This document shows positions 1 through 3,553 of a DNA stretch of 6,153 bases, one piece after another. The notes beneath the pieces are model-generated. The model did no database searches. It was not told the origin of the DNA and saw nothing but the letters and a program-made list of their open reading frames with translations. Every line of letters starts with the position of its first letter. Positions within the stretch are counted from its first letter, which is position 1. Source of the stretch: an uncultured Aquimonas sp. (GTDB taxonomy: Bacteria > Pseudomonadota > Gammaproteobacteria > Xanthomonadales > Xanthomonadaceae). The translations under genes and the position numbers were made by a program. Location: NCBI GenBank assembly GCA_946481615.1, contig CAMLOR010000206.1, forward strand, positions 1-6,153, given 5' to 3'.

Positions 1-296
1 AAGCCATCGCGATGCAGAACGCGGTGCCGCAGGGCCTGTCGTCGGCGATCTTCACCCAGAACGTGAAGCACGCCGAGCAGTTCCTTTCGGCGGCCGGTTC
101 GGACTGCGGCATCGCCAACGTCAACATCGGCACCAGCGGCGCGGAAATCGGCGGCGCCTTCGGCGGCGAGAAGGAAACCGGCGGCGGCCGCGAATCCGGT
201 TCGGACGCCTGGAAGGCCTACATGCGCCGCCAGACCAACACCATCAACTATTCGAACGCGCTGCCGCTGGCGCAGGGAATCAAGTTCGAGTTCTGA
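1..296 (+). CDS. amaB: ALDH7-family L-piperidine-6-carboxylate / aminoadipate-semialdehyde dehydrogenase, C-terminal end (5' partial)
   Basis: This is the last 97 or so codons of an aldehyde dehydrogenase. The reading frame enters from the left edge (first full codon at 3, reading A-I-A-M-Q-N) and stops with TGA at 294-296, so the ATG at 12 is internal and not the start. The block [20 protein letters not shown], followed by [19 protein letters not shown] and the ending [17 protein letters not shown], is characteristic of the ALDH7/antiquitin family. In this family the GAEIGGAF loop lies at the aminoadipate-binding site and the C-terminal tail packs at the active site. The family oxidises alpha-aminoadipate semialdehyde (in equilibrium with piperidine-6-carboxylate) to alpha-aminoadipate with NAD+, in cytoplasmic lysine catabolism. 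The catalytic Cys and Glu are upstream of the window and cannot be checked. Only 3 nt separate it from pyrD, so it is probably the upstream gene of the same operon. Family assignment is firm; the exact substrate is inferred. Confidence 0.9.
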   Translation, partial: AIAMQNAVPQGLSSAIFTQNVKHAEQFLSAAGSDCGIANVNIGTSGAEIGGAFGGEKETGGGRESGSDAWKAYMRRQTNTINYSNALPLAQGIKFEF

Positions 297-299
297 TCG

Positions 300-1349
300 G
301 TGTATTCGCTCTCGCGCCCGTTCCTGTTCGCGCTCGACCCCGAGCGCGCGCACGGGCTCGGGCTCGCGGCGATCGAGGCAGCCTACCGCACCGGCCTGAA
401 TCCGCTGGTGGCGCTGAAACCCAAACCGATGCCGGTGAAGGTGTTCGGCATCGAGTTCGCGAATCCGGCGGGCCTGGCCGCCGGCATGGACAAGAACGGC
501 GCGCACATCGACGCGCTGGCCTCGCTGGGTTTCGGTTTCCTCGAGATCGGCACCACGACGCCGCGGCCGCAGGCGGGCAATCCGAAGCCGCGCATGTTCC
601 GCCTGGCCTCGCACGAGGCGGTGATCAACCGGCTGGGCTTCAACAACGAAGGCGTCGACGCGCTGGTGAGGAACGTCGGGCGCGCGCGCTTCCGCGGCGT
701 GCTCGGCATCAACATCGGCAAGAACAAGGACACGCCGAACGGGCAGGCCGTCGACGACTACCTGCATTGTCTGGAGCGCGTGTATCCCCTCGCCTCCTAC
801 GTCACCGTCAACATCTCCTCGCCCAACACCCAGGGCCTGCGCGATCTGCAGGAAGAGCGCGCGCTCAAGCGCTTCCTCTTCACGCTGCGCGAGGCGCAGG
901 AGCGGCTCGGCGCGCAGCATGGCCGGCGCGTGCCGATGCTGGTGAAGATCGCGCCGGATCTTTCCGACGCCGAGATCGACAACATCGCCGCGGTCTTCAC
1001 CGAAGCGAAGGTCGACGGCGCCATCGCCACCAACACCACCGTCGAACGCCACGCCGTCGCGGGCCACCGGCACGCGAAGGAAGCCGGCGGTCTTTCAGGC
1101 CGCCCGCTCTACGGCCATGCCACCTACGTGCTGCGCCGGCTGCGCACGCAGTTGCCCGAATCGATGCCGCTGATCGGCGTCGGCGGCATCCTCGCGGGCG
1201 CCGACGCCGCCGGCAAGATCGCGGCCGGTGCCAGTCTCGTGCAGATGTACACGGGCCTGGTCTACCGCGGCCCGGCGCTGATCGGCGAGTGCGTGGAAGC
1301 GATCCGCCGCCGCAAGGAAGGCCCGGCGGCCGGCGCGCGCACCGCATGA
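300..1349 (+). CDS. pyrD: Dihydroorotate dehydrogenase (quinone), class 2
   Basis: PyrD oxidises dihydroorotate to orotate, the fourth step of de novo UMP synthesis, and passes electrons through FMN to membrane ubiquinone. The 349-residue product is close in length to the E. coli enzyme and aligns with it from the first residues ([11 protein letters not shown], the N-terminal quinone-site helix that defines class 2). Visible motifs are [13 protein letters not shown] around residues 55-67 (FMN contact Lys65), TTTPRPQ 85-91, NRLGFNN 110-116, [11 protein letters not shown] 136-146, NISSPNT 171-177 with the class 2 catalytic base Ser174, VKIAPDLS 215-222, ATNTT 243-247, GGLSGRPL 263-270 and the phosphate-binding IGVGGI 292-297. 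The start is a GTG at 300, three bases after the preceding stop. It gives the expected N-terminus, but no good Shine-Dalgarno sequence precedes it, suggesting coupling to the upstream gene. The last ~12 residues ([14 protein letters not shown]) are a short variable tail. The stop overlaps the murB start as ATGA. Confidence 0.98.
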   Translation: MYSLSRPFLFALDPERAHGLGLAAIEAAYRTGLNPLVALKPKPMPVKVFGIEFANPAGLAAGMDKNGAHIDALASLGFGFLEIGTTTPRPQAGNPKPRMFRLASHEAVINRLGFNNEGVDALVRNVGRARFRGVLGINIGKNKDTPNGQAVDDYLHCLERVYPLASYVTVNISSPNTQGLRDLQEERALKRFLFTLREAQERLGAQHGRRVPMLVKIAPDLSDAEIDNIAAVFTEAKVDGAIATNTTVERHAVAGHRHAKEAGGLSGRPLYGHATYVLRRLRTQLPESMPLIGVGGILAGADAAGKIAAGASLVQMYTGLVYRGPALIGECVEAIRRRKEGPAAGARTA

Positions 1350-2377
1350 GCGAAGCCTACACGCTGGCGGAAAAGGCCTCGCTCGCCGGCCGCAACGGCT
1401 TCCGCGTGGCAGCGCGCGCCGAACTGCTGGCCGACGTGCGCCGGCCCGAGGCCCTGCAGGAACTGTTCGGCTATCCGCTGCTGCAACAGCAGCCCGTGCT
1501 GATCCTGGGCGAAGGCAGCAACATCCTGTTCGCGGGCGACGTGCGCGGCGTGGTGGTATCGATCGCGGCCTTGGGCATCGAAGTGCTCGACGACGACGGC
1601 GACACCGTGCTGCTGCGCGCGCAGGCCGGAGAACGCTGGGACGATCTCGTGCGCCACACGCTCGCGCGCGGTCTCGTCGGGCTGGAGAATCTCTCGCTGA
1701 TCCCGGGCACGGTCGGTGCCTCGCCGATCCAGAACATCGGCGCCTACGGCACCGAAGTCTGCGAATTCGTCGAAACCGTCGAAGCCTGGGACCGCAGCGC
1801 GAACCGCCTCGCGCGGCTGTCGCGCGCCGACTGCGGTTTCGCCTACCGCGACAGCGTGTTCAAGCGCGAACCGCAGCGCTGGGTGGTGACGGCGGTGCAA
1901 CTGCGCCTGCCGCGCCAGCGCGAACTGCGGCTCGACTATCCCGGCGTGCGCGTGGAGCTCGCGGCCATGGGCATCGAGGCGCCGCGCGCGCTGCACGTGG
2001 CCGAGGCCATTTGCCGGCTGCGCACGCGCAAGCTGCCGAATCCCGCGCTGATCGGCAATGTCGGCAGCTTCTTCAAGAATCCGATCGTGCCGGCCGATGT
2101 CGCCGCCGCCATACCGGGCGCGCCGTCCTTCCCCGGTCCTTACGAAACGCAGCGCAAACTTTCCGCGGCCTGGCTGATCGAGCAATGCGGCTGGAAGGGC
2201 TTCCGCGAGGGCGATGCCGGCGTCTCGCCGCAGCATGCACTGGTGCTCGTCAACCACGGCAGCGCCAGCGGCGCGCAACTGCTCGATCTGGCGCGCCGCA
2301 TCGCGGCCTCGGTCCGCGAGCGGTTCGGAATAGCGTTGGAACCCGAAGCGCGCATCGTGGGAGCGGACTGGACGTGA
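1346..2377 (+). CDS. murB: UDP-N-acetylenolpyruvoylglucosamine reductase (MurB, type I)
   Basis: MurB reduces enolpyruvyl-UDP-GlcNAc to UDP-N-acetylmuramate with NADPH and bound FAD, the second committed step of cytoplasmic peptidoglycan precursor synthesis. The 343 residues match the E. coli length (342). The N-terminal half holds the FAD-binding region: [13 protein letters not shown] 50-62, then [20 protein letters not shown] 109-128 and [10 protein letters not shown] 129-138. The YRDSVFK segment 167-173 carries Arg168, corresponding to E. coli Arg159. The C-terminal half has [10 protein letters not shown] 237-246 with the proton-donor Ser241, [12 protein letters not shown] 274-285, and LEPEARIVG 331-339, where Glu334 is the likely counterpart of E. 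coli Glu325. The inserted loop with the conserved YRDS Tyr-Arg marks type I. The open frame continues upstream through pyrD to 767, but the ATG at 1346 gives the correct N-terminus and overlaps the pyrD stop (ATGA). A weak purine run, AAGGAAGG near 1315, is too distant to be a normal ribosome site, so translation probably relies on re-initiation after pyrD. Confidence 0.98.
   Translation: MSEAYTLAEKASLAGRNGFRVAARAELLADVRRPEALQELFGYPLLQQQPVLILGEGSNILFAGDVRGVVVSIAALGIEVLDDDGDTVLLRAQAGERWDDLVRHTLARGLVGLENLSLIPGTVGASPIQNIGAYGTEVCEFVETVEAWDRSANRLARLSRADCGFAYRDSVFKREPQRWVVTAVQLRLPRQRELRLDYPGVRVELAAMGIEAPRALHVAEAICRLRTRKLPNPALIGNVGSFFKNPIVPADVAAAIPGAPSFPGPYETQRKLSAAWLIEQCGWKGFREGDAGVSPQHALVLVNHGSASGAQLLDLARRIAASVRERFGIALEPEARIVGADWT
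2359..2363 (+). promoter_or_regulatory. Probable ribosome binding site for the EamA transporter gene
   Basis: The sequence GGGAG lies inside the murB 3' end, 10 nt before the GTG at 2374. It is the best purine-rich match upstream of any start in this operon. It supports the GTG over the later in-frame GTG (2408) and ATG (2429), the latter of which would remove much of the first transmembrane helix. Confidence 0.5.
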
Positions 2378-3300
2378 GCAGCGCAACGGCACGGCCCGGC
2401 AACGACGTGACGCGGGCCGTGCTGTTCATGCTGGCCAGCACGCTGATGTTCGGCACCATGGCGGCGGTGATCCGCCTGGCTTCCGAGCAACTGCACGCCT
2501 TCGAGATCGCCTTCTTCCGCAACTTCTTCGGCTTCGTGTTCGCGCTGCCGCTCTTGTGGCGGCACGGGCCGAGCCTGCTGAAGACCTCGAAGCTGCCGCT
2601 CTACCTCGTGCGCTGCTTCATCGGCATCATCTCGATGCTCGCCGGCTTCTGGGCCATCGTGCACCTGCCGCTGGCGCAGGCGATCTCGCTGTCGTACTCC
2701 ACGCCGCTGTTCGTCACCATCGGCGCCGTGCTGGTGCTGGGCGAAGTCGTGCGGGCGCGGCGCTGGACCGCGGTCCTGGTGGGATTCCTTGGCGTGCTGG
2801 TGATCGTGCGGCCGGGGGCGGATTCCTTCACCTTCGGCTCGGTGGTGGCGCTGCTGGCGGCGGCGATGAGCGCGAGCGTGGCGATCAGCATCAAGTTCCT
2901 TTCGCGCACCGAAAAACCCGATGCGATCGTGCTCTACACCACGATGCTGTGGGTGCCGATGTCGCTGGTGCCGGCGCTGTACTACTGGGTGTGGCCGCAG
3001 GGGATCATCTGGCTGTGGATCGTGCTGGCCGGTCTGTTCGGCACGCTGGGGCACATGCTGTGGACGCGCGCGCTGAAACTGGCGGACGCCTCGCTGCTGA
3101 CGCCGATCAGCTTCATCCAGGTCGCGGTGGTGGCGATCTACGGGTATTTCCTGTTCGGCGAAACCATCGATCGCTGGACCATGATCGGCGCGGGGATCAT
3201 CTTCGTCTCGAACGTGTACATCGCGCAGCGCGAGACGCTGCTGGCGCGGCGCGCGACGACGGATCCTGAGATCGGCGGGGATTCGCAGTCGCCGAGGTGA
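2374..3300 (+). CDS. DMT-superfamily transporter, EamA family (ten transmembrane helices)
   Basis: This is a 308-residue inner-membrane protein of the drug/metabolite transporter superfamily, about the usual size for the family. By eye there are ten hydrophobic segments, near residues 14-34, 43-61, 78-96, 98-122, 131-146, 153-174, 185-206, 212-232, 240-262 and 268-285. They fall into two five-helix EamA repeats. The repeat symmetry shows in the matched ends of helices 4 and 9 (SYSTPLFVTIGAVLVLGE and TPISFIQVAVVAIYGYFLFGE), each followed by an Arg/Trp-containing loop. The N-terminus and the charged tail (residues 286-308) are predicted cytoplasmic. Members export or import amino acids, nucleosides, S-adenosylmethionine or other metabolites, and sequence alone does not decide which. 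The GTG start overlaps the murB TGA (GTGA), so it belongs to the same coupled operon. That would be compatible with a metabolite or cell-wall-linked substrate, but this is speculation. The gene ends 18 nt before the REP-like cluster. Confidence 0.93.
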   Translation: MSSATARPGNDVTRAVLFMLASTLMFGTMAAVIRLASEQLHAFEIAFFRNFFGFVFALPLLWRHGPSLLKTSKLPLYLVRCFIGIISMLAGFWAIVHLPLAQAISLSYSTPLFVTIGAVLVLGEVVRARRWTAVLVGFLGVLVIVRPGADSFTFGSVVALLAAAMSASVAISIKFLSRTEKPDAIVLYTTMLWVPMSLVPALYYWVWPQGIIWLWIVLAGLFGTLGHMLWTRALKLADASLLTPISFIQVAVVAIYGYFLFGETIDRWTMIGAGIIFVSNVYIAQRETLLARRATTDPEIGGDSQSPR

Positions 3301-3329
3301 GGGACGGGGCTCGTGCGGTGAGGCAGCGG

Positions 3330-3352
3330 TTCGACAGGCTCACCGTGAACGG
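3330..3352 (+). repeat. REP-like element, copy 1 (direct; outer pair)
   Basis: The core is TTCGACAGGCTCACC followed by GTGAACGG. It is the exact reverse complement of copy 5 (3523-3545). With flanks, 3319-3358 pairs with 3517-3556 at 38 of 40 positions. Confidence 0.9.
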
Positions 3353-3371
3353 TGACGGTCGAGGCGGCGGA

Positions 3372-3394
3372 TTCGACAGGCTCACCGCGAACGG
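3372..3394 (+). repeat. REP-like element, copy 2 (direct; middle)
   Basis: It is identical to copy 3 over the 23-bp core and differs from copy 1 by one base (GCGAACGG instead of GTGAACGG). It has no inverted partner of its own, so it competes with copies 1 and 3 for pairing. Confidence 0.9.
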
Positions 3395-3413
3395 TGGCGG
3401 TTGAGGCGGCGGA

Positions 3414-3436
3414 TTCGACAGGCTCACCGCGAACGG
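3414..3436 (+). repeat. REP-like element, copy 3 (direct; inner pair)
   Basis: The core is identical to copy 2. It pairs with the inverted copy 4 (3476-3498) with a single mismatch over 23 bp, leaving a 39-nt loop (3437-3475). It is followed by TTTT at 3437-3440, too short and wrongly placed for a classical terminator tract. Confidence 0.9.
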
Positions 3437-3459
3437 TTTTCGCGATCCGTGGTTTCGCA

Positions 3460-3476
3460 GTTCGAGTTGCCCGAAC
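3460..3476 (+). repeat. Small hairpin in the central loop
   Basis: GTTCG at 3460-3464 pairs with CGAAC at 3472-3476 across a 7-nt loop. The right arm touches the start of copy 4. This gives the centre of the repeat cluster a local fold that would compete with the copy 3/copy 4 stem. It is only five base pairs, so chance is possible. Confidence 0.4.
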
Positions 3477-3498
3477 CGTTCGCGGTGAGCTTGTCGAA
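3476..3498 (-). repeat. REP-like element, copy 4 (inverted; inner pair)
   Basis: It reads TTCGACAAGCTCACC then GCGAACGG on the minus strand, so it has AAG where the other four copies have AGG. Its GCG variant matches the neighbouring inner copies 2 and 3, not the outer copies. Confidence 0.9.
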
Positions 3499-3522
3499 CC
3501 GTCGCCCCGGTCCCTCCCGCCA

Positions 3523-3545
3523 CCGTTCACGGTGAGCCTGTCGAA
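3523..3545 (-). repeat. REP-like element, copy 5 (inverted; outer pair), abutting the kinase stop
   Basis: It is a perfect reverse complement of copy 1. The flanking homology (GAGGC(G/A)GCGG on the minus strand) continues to 3556 and so takes in the kinase stop codon at 3554-3556. Eight bases separate the core from that stop. Confidence 0.9.
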
Positions 3546-3553
3546 CCGCCGCC

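Larger units (their letters stand above)
3319..3436 (+). repeat. Tandem array of a 42-bp unit containing REP-like elements (2 full units plus a partial)
   Basis: Three direct copies of a 23-bp core (15-mer TTCGACAGGCTCACC, then G, T or C, and GAACGG) start at 3330, 3372 and 3414, exactly 42 nt apart. The two intervening 19-nt linkers (3353-3371 and 3395-3413) differ at only two bases, and the first two full units differ at three of 42. A related GAGGC(A/G)GCGG block also precedes copy 1 at 3320-3329. Homology breaks just after 3437. The array lies downstream of the transporter gene, in the gap between convergent genes. Confidence 0.9.

Noticed and set aside
767..1345. Upstream extension of the murB frame inside pyrD
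   Set aside because: The frame is open to 767, but the extra 193 residues are Arg/Ala-rich out-of-frame pyrD. MurB homology begins at the ATG at 1346.
1262..2392. 376-codon minus-strand frame opposite murB
   Set aside because: Its composition is His/Arg/Ala-rich with no recognisable domain, and it mirrors a well-conserved MurB. Long antisense frames are expected at this GC content.
2140..3054. 304-codon minus-strand frame opposite the transporter and the murB end
   Set aside because: Its very high His/Gln/Arg content is the antisense shadow of hydrophobic membrane codons, with no start signal or motif.
3330..3436. Short CRISPR-like array (23-bp repeats at 42-nt spacing)
   Set aside because: The 19-nt intervals are nearly identical to each other, and further copies are inverted. 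CRISPR spacers are unique and the repeats all face one way. There are no cas genes.
3414..3498. Classical Rho-independent terminator
   Set aside because: The 22/23 stem has a 39-nt loop and no T-tract follows it on either strand. A role in ending transcription is possible but not shown by standard criteria.
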